Shown here: in pieces, positions 32,584-43,662 of the stretch
Layout: each line of letters starts with the position of its first letter
Position numbering within the stretch: position 1 is the stretch's first letter
Assembly: GCF_000203795.2 (NCBI RefSeq)
Contig: NW_006281099.1
Location: 980,690 to 1,044,689 of the forward strand
Origin: Batrachochytrium dendrobatidis JAM81
Taxonomy: Eukaryota > Chytridiomycota > Chytridiomycetes > Rhizophydiales
Direction of reading: 5' to 3'
Length of the DNA: 64,000 nucleotides
Translations under genes and position numbers: made by a program
The notes under the pieces: generated by a model
The model's input: only the letters and a program-made list of their open reading frames with translations
The model's database searches: none
What the model was told of the DNA's origin: nothing

Positions 32584-33305
32584 ATGACCGACTCTGTGGG
32601 GAGTGATGGTCATGAAGCATCCAGAAGAGGTCGTTCTAGAAAGACCGCCGTTGAAACTGCTCCAGAAGCCTCCAAGTCAAAGACTGCTCGCTCTCGCAAG
32701 ATAGATACTGCTGCTGAACCGACCGAAGCTGAGCCATCTACCAAGAAACCTCGCAAGGCAACTGCCATTGCCAAAGTCAAAGCTGTTGGTCATGCAGGAA
32801 ATGCCAGAACTACCAGAAGCGCCAAACCAAAAGTTGAATTGGTTTCTACAGCTACTAAATCTAACAAGGCTGCATCCGCATCTGAAACCGTTGCTCCTCT
32901 AGCTGATCATGACTTGACTGTTGCTAATAGTGGAGGGTTTATCACCATTGAGCATGCCATTAGCTGCTCAACATACAAGGGAAAAGGATCGGCACTTGGA
33001 AAGGCTCTCAAGGCTGCTTTCCCTAAAAGCACTATCGAAATCAATCCTGTGAAACCTCGGGCTGCTTCATTCGACATTCGTGTGAAAAAGTCTCCTTCTG
33101 ATGGTAGTTGACAATCTTCAAGTGTCTTGATGGGTTATCTTGTAATGACATATCTGGCTGCACTTTAACACTTTTGTATTTAGATTGGACAACCGTTTGG
33201 AATGGCCATAGTATGGGCCCACCACGCAATCTCAAGTTTATAGATGTCGAAAAAGCCGTTGATCTCGTAACCTGCTATTTTGACGGTCAAACTGCAGAAA
33301 GCTAA
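32584..33305 (+). CDS. Selenoprotein H homologue, cysteine form with altered redox motif (2 exons)
   Basis: Exons 32584-33103 and 33184-33305 give 213 residues. Residues 1-110 are a basic Lys/Arg/Ala-rich extension (RRGRSRKTA, KKPRKATA), likely nuclear and DNA-binding. Residues about 115-213 match selenoprotein H: ITIEHAISCSTYKGKGSALG, then AAFPKSTIEINPVKPRAASF and, after the splice, WNGHSMGPPRNLKF and a C-terminal helix. The thioredoxin-like redox site is CxxU in animal SelH. Here the Sec position is Cys (TGC) and the first Cys is Ala (AISC), so only one redox residue remains. Without the splice the second half of the domain is lost. SelH is a nucleolar redox protein in animals; the role in fungi is unknown. 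Confidence 0.82.
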
Positions 33306-33323
33306 AGTACTCACTACACCTTC

Positions 33324-33547
33324 TACAGCCGTATTCATGCAAAATGGAACACTGTACTTATCTTGCGACGATTTTTATTTTGCTTTGGAAATAAACAATG
33401 CTTAAATATTTGGTTTCCTATTACAGATTGACTACCTGTTCAAAAACACAACGTTGTCCAGTGAATCCATAATCATTTCATGAGATTGGCCGTCTATTGT
33501 ATTCTAAAACTTTATTTAGTGTTACATTTTACGTGAATACAGTTGTA
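33324..33547 (+). mobile_element. MITE, terminal-repeat family A (224 bp, complete)
   Basis: It begins TA + cagccgtattcatgcaaaat and ends cattttacgtgaatacagtt + gTA, a nearly perfect inverted pair of about 24 bp with TA at each edge, as for Tc1/mariner insertions. Internally it shares catgagattggccgtctatt and ttttattttgctttggaata with other copies. Confidence 0.8.
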
Positions 33548-33636
33548 GATCCATCTCTAAACTTCCATATCCTGATTAGTACCATCGAACCCATCATGGA
33601 CATTCAGACGCCGGCTTAATCGCATCTAGATGCAGC

Positions 33637-36600
33637 TCATATTCGCATTCGCTGTTTCTTCCACTCTTTCAAACATCCTTCCCAATATGCAACATCTGGG
33701 TAGTGTCCAACATATTTATAAGCTCTGATGACTTCATCCATGGTCGTGCTATGAATATCTGTAATAGGCGGGTTAATCCTCGCACAATCCAAATACATAT
33801 TCAATTTTTCAATAGCACGATCCATCAGCTCATCATTGCTTTTACTTCCATTGGCAGAGTGGTACACTTTTTTGGCAGCAAGCACAATCAGCCGATTCAA
33901 AACCTTTTGTGAAGGTTTAAACTGCATGTGCACAGGATGTTTATCACCAGTCTTGCTGGTAATGTAGATCTGTCGCGGCAAGTTTATCGCATGCTTGAAA
34001 ACCCAATGTAAAGCAATATGGCGATTATACTTTTCCAGGACAAGCATCAGATTATTAATCAGTGCTGCGTGACAACAAAGACTCCATGATGACTGAAGCA
34101 ACCAACGCATGGAATGAACTAGAGTAAACAAAAGTCTCTTGTCAGTTTTAGCAAGCTGAGATATACCGTGAATGGCTTGAATGGACGGTGGCGGCATGTC
34201 CTCCACTTTGTAAAAGTGCACTCGATAAATACTAATAATAGCATCGATATTTCTATGCTTGCACGCACTCAATATATCTGCAGAGTATTGAAAAGCATTC
34301 ATGAGTGATTTCAATCTTTTGCTAGGCTCATTGGGTGTGGCTGCCAAACATAGATCCTGTAATGGATCCAGTACCGTCTTTGTGGCGTATAACCACTCAG
34401 CTTCAGCCTCTTCAATATGACATAAAGCAGATGTATCCATGTTACAAGATAATGATGATGAAATCCGTGATCGAGCCAACTTTGTCCATACAGATACATC
34501 GTAAAGGTGTCCTGCGCTAATACAAAACTCGCTCATTTGAAGAATCTGATCTGTGCCAAATAAAACTCCATCATGTTCAAAATTTTCAAGGCACGATACA
34601 GCCGCTTTTGCACCACGACTCAGCTGCATGGCTTGCAGATATACTAGTGCCGTATTGAGCTTATCAGCATTTGGTTTGGACTGAACGCGGCTGTCAGTGC
34701 TGTTTAGAGTTGTAGAGACAGAAGTTGGTGGACTCAGCGTAGCAATACGTGACAAAATTTTTGCTTTGGAATGACCTTGATCAATCATCAATCCAAAAAG
34801 CCTCGCAAGCCAGTTTCGACTGAGATATATTCCGTGCGTGCGATACATTTTTAATGCCCATTGTAAACCCGATTCTGCATCCTCAAACTTGATGAATGAT
34901 GTCGTGATTGATGTCATGCACTCGGCACTCAGCGGCTTGATTTGCTCTGGTATATTTTCGGCAACTTTGTTGACAAAATCAAGATATGCATTGTGACTAG
35001 ACATAAATGGTAGAACTAGATCGAGATAATCAACTGAAATGCGAATTCCAATGGAATGAGTAATGTCATACAGTTCGGAAATGAAATACGCGTTGCGCAG
35101 CTTGTAGAACATGTGGAGCAGTGTATGGGCATGATCAAGAGAAGGCTTGTAAAGTGGATACTTTTGTGCATCTTGAAAAAGTAGCATGGCTTTCATGGCT
35201 TTCATTTCTGTGAGTTTATAAATACTCTTGCGTGGCTGTAGAGTGTGGTTGATTTCCCAAAGATTATTGTAAAAGGATTTATCATGATCGGCTCGGTCCA
35301 TGGAGTCATCGTATCTTGCTACATCTAAAGTGTGATGCTCGGTGTTTTCGTCAGCATTGTGTGTATCATTTGCATCAAGCTTGGTATTTCGAGCAACGTC
35401 ACGATTCAACAAAAAATCCATAACTTGGATATACAATTCAGGTGGAAAGCTCAATCCAAGCATATGTATCCTTCTTCGTAATTTGATCACCTGCTGCCAA
35501 TTGTATTGATCTTTAGTCAGCAAATGCTGAATTTCGTTAACCAATGCAAACGCCTCGCCTTTTTTTCTAAAATGATTAAATGTGGTATGTGAGCATCGCT
35601 CCTCGTTTGGATTAAACATGTCTTGATATTTTTGAAACTCGCTATAGTCCATAGTCATATACTTTGTTTGCATTACGGTCACAATGAATACATTGCTGAT
35701 TTTAAGGTATTTAGAAGAGAAAACCTTCCGAATCCAAATCTCGGCCAAATCAAAAAGTCCTAGCTGATTACAAACAGATATGAGTTTGGTGTAGATATGG
35801 ATGCCCACTTGCTGGTGGGATTTACGCATGTCATTAATGATGTTGCGCGCTTCTGAAAGTCTACCTTCGCGACACAAACCCAAAACCAACAGTTCGTTGG
35901 CTTTTCGGTCCAGCTCTACTTCCAGTTCCTTCATACTTGAGCGCACCTTCAATGCTTCAACAATATTACCCCTTTTAAGCCACATGTAAATTAGCGAGGT
36001 GAATGCTTGAGGAGGAGGAGTGCGACCTGAAGCAACAATCTGTCCAAACCACATCATGGCAGCCTGTGCTAGCCCCAAAGTGCAGCTGCGATTCAACAAC
36101 CAAACAAAAATATCGGGATCTGCTTCGCAAAGTTTATCGTGCTGGGTCAAGACATCAATCCATTTTGCAGCGTGATCAATCTTGTGAGAAGTAAGGTAAG
36201 CATCAGACATGTGGTAATAGATGCGCCACGGAATATCTTTTGGGGAAATGCCAATCGTGCGGAGTTGGTCAAACCATTTGCGAGCGTTTGAATGAGATGA
36301 ATATACCGAGTTTGACAGAGCACTGCTAATAATCATAGCCTCGATGATTTCCAGATCAATATTTGATCTTATTGTCTGTGGACTAGTAGTATTTTGAGTG
36401 GTGGTATCAGCCATGGCGATTTCTCTGGGTTGGACAGAGAGAAGCGGGAGAGTATTCAACAAGCCGATGCGTTTCAGTGCAAGATCATAGTCACCATTGC
36501 GCGCATACAAAATAGCGACCGTACGCAAGGACGAGTAAGTTTTGGTAGGATATCCATTGAGATCCATTAACCGGATAACCTGCTTAACCTGCTGAATTCT

Positions 36601-37014
36601 TTTTTTGATAGGCATCCCACCTTTTGATAGCATATATAGCAGTTGATCGAATCGGTGTAGAGGCCAGTTTGCCAGTTGTAGTGGAGTAGCAGCTTCGAAT
36701 GTTTTCCACGCCTCACCAGGACTCAAGTTGGGTAAAGGAACAGTGCAAGTTCCAGAAGGTAATGAATCCCACATCCCACGAGTTGAGGTTAATTTTATCA
36801 CATTAGCAGATGAATCAGTGATTGGATTGATGGATAGATTAGTAGATGGTTGAAGTAGCGGTGGATTGCTGTTCAGAGTATCAGTAGAATAGTTAGAGAC
36901 GTTAGAAATCAAAGCAAAGAATAATATACAATTAGAGTCGAGTTTTTTAATAGTGGGTTTATATGCAGAACAACTATACAAGACACATGCATGGTGCAAT
37001 GCGATTTTTGACAT
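33637..37014 (-). CDS. Large pentatricopeptide-repeat (PPR) protein, probably mitochondrial
   Basis: One frame of 1125 residues. The N-terminus is basic/hydroxylated and lacks early acidic residues (MSKIALHHACVLYSCSAYKP), consistent with a mitochondrial presequence. Helical-hairpin repeats of about 35 residues are clearest at about 285-440, for example FTSLIYMWLKRGNIVEALKV, NELLVLGLCREGRLSEARNI and YTKLISVCNQLGLFDLAEIW. Further degenerate helical repeats run to the end. PPR proteins bind organellar RNA and act in its processing, stability or translation; the specific target cannot be read from sequence. No intron was needed. Its start codon is 129 bp from that of the divergent phospholipase C gene. 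Confidence 0.85.
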   Translation of the reverse strand: MSKIALHHACVLYSCSAYKPTIKKLDSNCILFFALISNVSNYSTDTLNSNPPLLQPSTNLSINPITDSSANVIKLTSTRGMWDSLPSGTCTVPLPNLSPGEAWKTFEAATPLQLANWPLHRFDQLLYMLSKGGMPIKKRIQQVKQVIRLMDLNGYPTKTYSSLRTVAILYARNGDYDLALKRIGLLNTLPLLSVQPREIAMADTTTQNTTSPQTIRSNIDLEIIEAMIISSALSNSVYSSHSNARKWFDQLRTIGISPKDIPWRIYYHMSDAYLTSHKIDHAAKWIDVLTQHDKLCEADPDIFVWLLNRSCTLGLAQAAMMWFGQIVASGRTPPPQAFTSLIYMWLKRGNIVEALKVRSSMKELEVELDRKANELLVLGLCREGRLSEARNIINDMRKSHQQVGIHIYTKLISVCNQLGLFDLAEIWIRKVFSSKYLKISNVFIVTVMQTKYMTMDYSEFQKYQDMFNPNEERCSHTTFNHFRKKGEAFALVNEIQHLLTKDQYNWQQVIKLRRRIHMLGLSFPPELYIQVMDFLLNRDVARNTKLDANDTHNADENTEHHTLDVARYDDSMDRADHDKSFYNNLWEINHTLQPRKSIYKLTEMKAMKAMLLFQDAQKYPLYKPSLDHAHTLLHMFYKLRNAYFISELYDITHSIGIRISVDYLDLVLPFMSSHNAYLDFVNKVAENIPEQIKPLSAECMTSITTSFIKFEDAESGLQWALKMYRTHGIYLSRNWLARLFGLMIDQGHSKAKILSRIATLSPPTSVSTTLNSTDSRVQSKPNADKLNTALVYLQAMQLSRGAKAAVSCLENFEHDGVLFGTDQILQMSEFCISAGHLYDVSVWTKLARSRISSSLSCNMDTSALCHIEEAEAEWLYATKTVLDPLQDLCLAATPNEPSKRLKSLMNAFQYSADILSACKHRNIDAIISIYRVHFYKVEDMPPPSIQAIHGISQLAKTDKRLLFTLVHSMRWLLQSSWSLCCHAALINNLMLVLEKYNRHIALHWVFKHAINLPRQIYITSKTGDKHPVHMQFKPSQKVLNRLIVLAAKKVYHSANGSKSNDELMDRAIEKLNMYLDCARINPPITDIHSTTMDEVIRAYKYVGHYPDVAYWEGCLKEWKKQRMRI

Positions 37015-37143
37015 TTACTGAGCAAGTTGGATTCAAGATTCGCAACCAAGTGATCGGATAACAATTCAAATGAACGTCTTCGCTCATTTGCTATATGAGC
37101 CATTATCACTGGCAAAAACAGTTAGCATTGCTGGTGAAAGTCA

Positions 37144-40100
37144 ATGAACCTGTCGGGCCGAGCGTCGAGTGATTCTGAAGCGCATCAACCATCATTACCG
37201 ACTCGCACTGAAACAACCGGATATACACCACCTGCTACTAACATCCATCATGAATCCATATCCTATTTATCTACTCCATTGCTTCCTCCATTAGAACCAA
37301 TATCTCCACTTTTGTGTCCTATTGTTTCCATTCCTCAATCGAATAAATCTACCATTGCTACCACAGACAATAATCTTAATATATACGAATGCCATATTAA
37401 ATCCACTATATCGCATAAACCAGAATCAGCAGTAGTTCCTCAATCACTTCAAAGATCCTTTTCTGAACCATTGATTGATACGCACATCACTTCATCTTCA
37501 GTCTCTGTTGCCTCGATGGATTCATATCAAGCATCATTGCCCACCACTGTAGCACATGTCAGTCACTCTTCTAATATAAATACATACCCAATGCTTAGAT
37601 CACTTTCCGTATCTCCTTACTCTCCACCATTCATCACACCGTTGAGAACCACTTCAAGCAGTACTAGTCTACATACATTTCCCATCCCATTCACTGCTTC
37701 GCCATTAAACATACCAGATCAGTCTCTAATGCTACAGCATCCCAATCAGGCTTTACCCGAGTCACTACAATCCCTTTTAGAAGTGGGTACTCGAATGGTC
37801 AAATATCCCAACAAGGCATCGTCTCGTCCAGAACTTCGTTTGATTCGCGTCGATTCCATGCCAATGCGTATCACTTGGGAGTCGAAAAAAAAGACCGAGT
37901 CTACAGGTATCTCGCTTATACATTGTAGCTTGATGCTCATGGGCATTTTGTCTTAAAGCTGAGCAGTCTAACTCCAGTATTGGCTCTGTTGTATGGTAGT
38001 GGACTTTGATTCAATTCTAGAGATTCGGATGGGTCAGAATACCAAAGCATTTGATATCCACGGAAAGCACCCGGATATGGACGAAAGAGCATTTAGCATC
38101 ATTTACATGTCAAAGGGAAAATACAAATTTCTTAATTTAATTGCCCCTTCGCCCGAGATATGTGCTCTTTGGGTTACCGGACTTCATATTCGCATGACCC
38201 AGTTTGGTCATGAAAATGGTAGTGATGCATCGATTGCTCACTTGACAGACATGTCGCAGTGGTTAAAGACACTCTGGTACGAGGCAGATGTGTCTGGACT
38301 TGGTCAACTCAATGTAGATCAGATTACCGCACTGATGGAGCGTCTTAACTTTCGTCTTTCCAAATCGGAAATTAAAAGTACATTTAGAGCCAACATTCTT
38401 CGCACAGGAACAATCACTTTTGATGCATTTGAAAAACTGTACAACATTCTTCGGTTTCGACCGGATATCGCCGAAATCTTTTTTCAAATTGCATTGCTGC
38501 ATCCGTCACATATCACCTTGGAAGAGTTTAGGCAGTTTCTTATTAATGTTCAAAAGGTTGACTGGAGTGCAGAACGGTGCTCCGAAACGTACGACAAATT
38601 CAAATCGCCAATATCGGGTGTAATGGACATTAATCATTTTTCTGCCTTTTTGATTTCAGCAAGAAATTCTGTATTGAAAAAGTCTCATCAAGCTGTTTTT
38701 CAGGACATGAACAGACCACTGACTGACTATTTCATCAACACTTCTCACAATACGCAAGTATATGGCTTGATATTCGATATAACGACAGTTTATATTGAGT
38801 GCATTTTGATTGTAGGATATAATGCTTACCGCAACCGTTTTATTTTTGTTGTAAAATATCGCATCTAGGTACTTACTAGGAGATCAGCTCACTGGAGAGA
38901 GTTCAGTTGAAGGGTACATTCGTGCTCTACAACGGGGATGTCGCTGTATTGAGTGTAGGTTTTTTACTGATCGAGTTTGGCCTATTTTGGTGTTTTCACA
39001 AACTATACATGATCAACTCAACTGTATGATCATTTTAACCATTACGTAGTGGATTGTTGGGATGGTCCGTCTGGGCAGCCGCTGATCTATCATGGCCGTA
39101 CTTTTACGTCGAGACTCTTGTTCAAAGATGCCATCGAGGCAATAGCTAAATACGCGTTTGTCACATCTTCATATCCTCTAATCCTTTCTCTTGAAATCCA
39201 TTGTGCTGCAGAGCAACAACAAGTAATGGTAAAAATCCTTCAAAATACGTTTGGCAGCTCGTTGCTACTGGCACCTGTTAGAAACGACTCTGTGTTACCC
39301 TCACCCATTGAATTGATTCGTAAAATAATTATCAAGGTAGATTTGTCCTTTGAATTTGCATCAATCAATGTCTTATGAGCGACTGATTTTGTTATTTAAT
39401 TAGGGGAAAACGGGGAAAACAGATCAAGACAACGACGACACGTATGATCAAACCGATGATGAAACAATAGACACTAGTGGAGGTAGATTTGTCATTTCTA
39501 GTCTGTAGCCATTATCATTTTTACTTTTGATCTACCTTTTCTAACATGCTGAATTAGGCTCATCTTCCATAGTCAACACTCCGCTAATGAGTTCCAACCC
39601 TGGATCTGGCCTTTCACACACTGCTAGTGTTTCATCATCTTCAAATATAATTGTTTCTAATATACCCATGAGTTCAACCTCTACACTACCACCTCAGAAT
39701 CAATCTAGTCAAGAATCCAATACACTTTTGCTTAATTCCAAAGACACCAGCAATGTTACAAAAACCAAACCTAAAGTCATCATTACCAAAGCATTGGAAG
39801 CATTGATCATCTACTGCAAGGGTGTGAGTCTTCATTCAGTTACTTTACCACAAAGTAAGCATTGCGTTTGACTTGTACTTTGATTTAAAAATTGTTTTAA
39901 TCATTCATGTCTGAATTTATGACTAATTCTAATGTCAATAGATCCGTTAAAGTTTGACTGTATGTATTCATTTAGTGAGCGAACAGCAAACGCTTTATTA
40001 CAGAAACAACGTGATAGACTCGTGCATATAAACCAATCACACCTATCAAGAGTCTATCCATCTGTCATCCGTATCACATCATCCAACATGGATCCAGTGC

Positions 40101-40812
40101 CATTGTGGAAATGTGGGACGCATATGGTTGCATTGAATTTCCAGACATTTGATCGAGCAATGCACCTAAACAGTGCATTGTTTGATGTGAATGGACGCTG
40201 TGGGTATGTGCTTAAACCTCAATATCTCTTAAAAGGCGGCTCTATTTCGACGAGTACAGATAAAGCTGTGGTTATCAATGAAAGAGAAAAGTACAAGACT
40301 GATTTTACACGACCAGTTCAGTTGGATATTACTATTATATCTGCGCAGCAGCGACCCAAATCAAACGATGCCATCGCGACAGATAGTATCAGTTTGGTGG
40401 TTGAGATTGAAGTGATTGGTGGAGGAACTTTGTTTGGTACAACAGGATCTGGTGTGCTAGATGCTGATCCAACAACCAAATTCCGCACATCTCCTGTAAA
40501 ATCCAAACTGTTTAATCTAGTATGGAAGCAACGTGCTTCGTTTCTGATTCTCGACCCGTCATTTACGTTTATCAAGTTTGCTGTATTGGATGCAGATACA
40601 AAGATATCAAAGTGTATTGGCATGTACTGTATTTTTCTATCCAGTTTAGAAAAAGGTAAGCGAATGCAAGTCTATTTGATATCTTCAAAAGCTGGGTTAT
40701 TCATTTATTATAAATAGGCTATAGACACATTCCGCTAAACAATATGCAAGGCGAGCGATTAAGATTTTCGACACTTTTTGTATATGTGGATATCCAACCA
40801 GTCGGACATTGA
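37144..40812 (+). CDS. PLC1: Phosphoinositide-specific phospholipase C (8 exons)
   Basis: Exons: 37144-37906, 38000-38753, 38869-38954, 39050-39336, 39404-39482, 39558-39854, 39942-40655, 40718-40812; 3075 nt, 1024 residues. It cleaves PIP2 to diacylglycerol and IP3. Order: disordered Ser/Pro N-terminus (1-220), PH domain (about 230-345: [31 protein letters not shown]), EF-hand-like region (about 350-490), catalytic X box (SHNTYLLGDQL with the first His; [19 protein letters not shown] with the second), an acidic then Ser/Thr-rich linker (about 630-730), Y box ([39 protein letters not shown]), and C2 domain to the end. Intron 2 must use a GC donor (AATAC|gcaagt); only this gives HNTYLLGDQ in frame. 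Both catalytic His residues are present. Confidence 0.94.
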
Positions 40813-40832
40813 ACATCCTAAACTGTTTATCT

Positions 40833-41105
40833 TACAGTCGTATTTGCACACAATGAAACCATTTGTATTTATCTTGAAGTTCTATTTTGTTTTGGAGTAG
40901 ATTGATGCGCACAATCAAACTATAGTTTGAACTGAAGTTGTTCTTTTTTGGTATAGCCAACATTGCATGATCGACAAGTTTGATTGTTCTAATAGTACAA
41001 TAAAATTATGTACAAACCCTTTTTTGCTGTATCCTAATTTGATGTAAATGATTGTTTATGTATCTCGGCATCTTTATTGGTTCATTTTACGTGAATACAG
41101 CGGTA
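40833..41105 (+). mobile_element. MITE, terminal-repeat family A (273 bp)
   Basis: Left end TA + cagtcgtatttgcacacaat, right end cattttacgtgaatacagcg + gTA. It shares the internal actatagttt-gaactgaagttg and ttggtatagccaacattgca motifs with other copies. It sits 21 bp after the PLC stop, in the convergent gap before the M36 gene. Confidence 0.75.
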
Positions 41106-41301
41106 AATAAACAAGTGTTATAAGAGCACGTTGGATGCCAAACAAGCAGTTTATTCAAATATAAAAAACTAGACTCTGTCAAATACAATATCATGGTGTA
41201 ATCATATTGGAAAAGTGCTTTAAACAATGACATTCATTTCAAACAGTTGGATAAAACAGAGATTGGTTGATCAAGTCAGCTTATAAATGAAACTGGAAGC
41301 T

Positions 41302-43662
41302 TTAGAAACCGAGTTTTTCCAAATCTCTAAAAAGAGCTTCGAGGCTAGCTCTCTGGCCCTGTGGGAAGTTTGGGTTATCGAGACTGGGAGACGAGAATCT
41401 ACCGTTTCTTCTTGGAAACCCAGGGAATTGGCCAGGTCCACGTCTTGGTCCTGGGAATTGGCCTGGGAATTGACCTGGGAATGGACTGGGTCTACGTCTC
41501 GGTCCTGGGAATGGACCTGGGAATGGACTGGGAAATTGACCTGGGAATTGACCGGGTGTACGTCTTGGTCCACGTTGCGGTCCAGGTTGTGGTCCACGTT
41601 GTGGTCCAGGCTGCGGCTGCGGCACACGTCGTGGTCCACGTTGTGGTTCACCTTGTGGTGCACGTCGTGGTTCACCTTGCGGTACAGGTTGTGGTACAGG
41701 TTGTGGTGCAGGTTGTGGTGCAGGTTGTGGTGCAGGTTGTGGTGCAGGTTGCGGTGCAGGCTGCGGTACACGTCGTGGTTCACCTTGTGGTACAGGATTT
41801 CCACCAGTACTTGGAGGTGGAGGTGGAGGTGGAGTATTTTGGCCAGTTCCACCACAGTCGGCAGGAACCGAAAAGTCGTCGGATCTACTTCGAGCATTTG
41901 GCCCAAGACCACGCTTAGAAAACCCTTTGATAATCTCGCATCTGTTGGCACCTTGGTAAAACTGTTGATCAGCCTCGAGGATCGCATTTTTTGCATTAAT
42001 AAAGTTGGGATTGCAAGGCTGATTCATTAGTCCACCTATAATAACTTGAATTGCAATGATGTTTCCTGCCTTTTGCTTTGCATCAAACAAGTTGGCGCTG
42101 AATCCATTTTTGTTGACCAAGTTCCAGTAGACCTCCCAGAGCATGGCTGCCCAAACCTCGCCAATATCGTGCACCTCATTGCGACGCGCAAGATCGCTGT
42201 TCTTTAGGGGATTGACTCCAAGATCGGTGGAGTAAGGACGGCTTCGAATACCCCTTTGAGAATTGGTGACATAAGTACCAACAGCGACAGGGTCTACATC
42301 TTTGTCGCCTTGTTTGGCTGTCATAACAAGACTAAGCCAGTCGCTCCATCCTTCACCCATTCCGCTAGACTCGGTGTTTTGAAGACATTGTCCAGTAGCA
42401 GATCCACCAGTGAGGCGGTTAGAAACACCGTGCATATACTCGTGGATAGTAACGAGAGCGTCCATACCAGAGTCTCGGCGAGGATTGGTATCAGTGAATT
42501 GGAACATGTTCATTATACCGCTTCTGCCATCGGGAGGAGTCAAAAAGTTGGCATTGTCAGTGTCCCTGTTGTTGAGAGCATTAATCTTGACAGCATCACC
42601 ACCTTGGCCACCTTTGTTAAAGTTGTCTTTTTGGAAGTTGCCATTTTGCTCGGTGAAACCATATTGATAGGTGATGTCATGTACAAGATTGCAAACATAG
42701 AACAGATTGACAGTACTAGCTTGAGAGTTATCGGGGGTGCGGGGATCAACTTGTGCATTAAAATTGGTGTCAAAAATGCCACCTTGGCCAGCGCCTGGCC
42801 GACCACTTGGGTCGGTAACTTCGACGTTATTTCCAAGGGTTCGACTGCCATCGGTCCAGCCATTGGGAGAAGAACCAGCGAATTCGGGATCTTTAACAAC
42901 GCTGAAACCTTGCTCTGGGTTGGAATTGGGTAACTGTACAACTTTGTAGGAAAATTTGTTGGAGTAATCAACCACATTAAGAACCTGGCCAGTATGAGCA
43001 TCCACCCAAACCATCATCCAGTTTTTCAGATCAGGGTCGCGTACTTCAAACTTGTAGGTATAGCGAAGGCTACCGTCAGGAGTTTGAATGTATTCGTTGG
43101 TTGGAGCAACATCAGCATAGTACTGTACGCCAGTTTGTTTGACCGCATTGGCAATAGCCTCTTCAACAGTAATATAAGATTCAGCAGGTGCAACTTTAAG
43201 ATCACGCTTTGCAATGTGATTCTCTGTGCCAAATGAAGCACTATAGCTGATAACTACATTGTTCTGAATATTAACAGACCATTGATGATTGGCGATACGA
43301 GCACCTTCAGCAGTAATTTGAGCACCATAAATGTGGGTGGTACCAGAGCTATCCGTGTACTCGTTATAAATTTTAAACTCGGATTTGTCCAAATTGAGTA
43401 GTTTGGAAAGAAATTCGATGGCAAAATCTCCAAGATTGACTGGAGCACTGCCAGAACCAGTCAGGCTTGAACTACCAGAGAAACTAGAACCTTGTTTAGA
43501 CGAGCCGACATGCTCGTAGCTAGCACTAGGGAAAAAAAACGGTTGCTTTGTGCCAATCGATCTGCGGTAAATATACTGAAGTTCAGGAAGAACCGGCTTG
43601 AGAGGAATGGCAAGGATGCAAGAAGCAAAAGTGAATGCAAAGGCGACAGTTGGAATAAACAT
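41302..43662 (-). CDS. Secreted fungalysin (M36) metalloprotease with Pro/Gln/Arg-rich tail
   Basis: 786 residues from ATG 43662; the frame is open a little further but has no upstream ATG. A signal peptide (MFIPTVAFAFTFASCILA) is followed by the FTP/PepSY-type propeptide (about 60-240; FLSKLLNLDKSEFKI, WVDAHTGQVLNVVDY) and the catalytic domain (about 240-610). The zinc site is HEYMH (H407, H411, with catalytic E408) and the third ligand is E437 in GMGEGWSDW, all intact. M36 enzymes degrade extracellular proteins such as elastin and keratin-associated matrix and are expanded in Batrachochytrium. After residue 620 the chain is a PQPA, GEPRR and PGPRR/PGQFPG low-complexity tail of about 150 residues, unusual for the family. 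Intronless here. Confidence 0.93.
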   Translation of the reverse strand: MFIPTVAFAFTFASCILAIPLKPVLPELQYIYRRSIGTKQPFFFPSASYEHVGSSKQGSSFSGSSSLTGSGSAPVNLGDFAIEFLSKLLNLDKSEFKIYNEYTDSSGTTHIYGAQITAEGARIANHQWSVNIQNNVVISYSASFGTENHIAKRDLKVAPAESYITVEEAIANAVKQTGVQYYADVAPTNEYIQTPDGSLRYTYKFEVRDPDLKNWMMVWVDAHTGQVLNVVDYSNKFSYKVVQLPNSNPEQGFSVVKDPEFAGSSPNGWTDGSRTLGNNVEVTDPSGRPGAGQGGIFDTNFNAQVDPRTPDNSQASTVNLFYVCNLVHDITYQYGFTEQNGNFQKDNFNKGGQGGDAVKINALNNRDTDNANFLTPPDGRSGIMNMFQFTDTNPRRDSGMDALVTIHEYMHGVSNRLTGGSATGQCLQNTESSGMGEGWSDWLSLVMTAKQGDKDVDPVAVGTYVTNSQRGIRSRPYSTDLGVNPLKNSDLARRNEVHDIGEVWAAMLWEVYWNLVNKNGFSANLFDAKQKAGNIIAIQVIIGGLMNQPCNPNFINAKNAILEADQQFYQGANRCEIIKGFSKRGLGPNARSRSDDFSVPADCGGTGQNTPPPPPPPSTGGNPVPQGEPRRVPQPAPQPAPQPAPQPAPQPAPQPVPQPVPQGEPRRAPQGEPQRGPRRVPQPQPGPQRGPQPGPQRGPRRTPGQFPGQFPSPFPGPFPGPRRRPSPFPGQFPGQFPGPRRGPGQFPGFPRRNGRFSSPSLDNPNFPQGQRASLEALFRDLEKLGF
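41682..41772 (-). repeat. 12-bp tandem repeats encoding PQPA units
   Basis: The plus strand reads ggttgtggtgca over and over, encoding repeated Pro-Gln-Pro-Ala in the tail of the M36 protease. Further degenerate 30-36-bp GPFPG/GQFPG repeats lie at about 41440-41570. Confidence 0.85.

Noticed and set aside
32938..33000. Possible selenocysteine codon in the SelH-like gene
   Set aside because: The aligned position is TGC (Cys), and the TGA that ends the unspliced frame at 33109-33111 lies in an intron, so there is no in-frame Sec codon.
41682..41772. Regular short direct repeats, considered as a CRISPR array
   Set aside because: The repeats are 12 bp, contiguous without spacers, in frame within a secreted protease tail of a eukaryote.
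41287..42030. 247-residue plus-strand frame rich in Trp/Ser/Thr
   Set aside because: Antisense to the Pro/Gln/Arg tail of the M36 protease; composition is a by-product of the 12-bp repeats.
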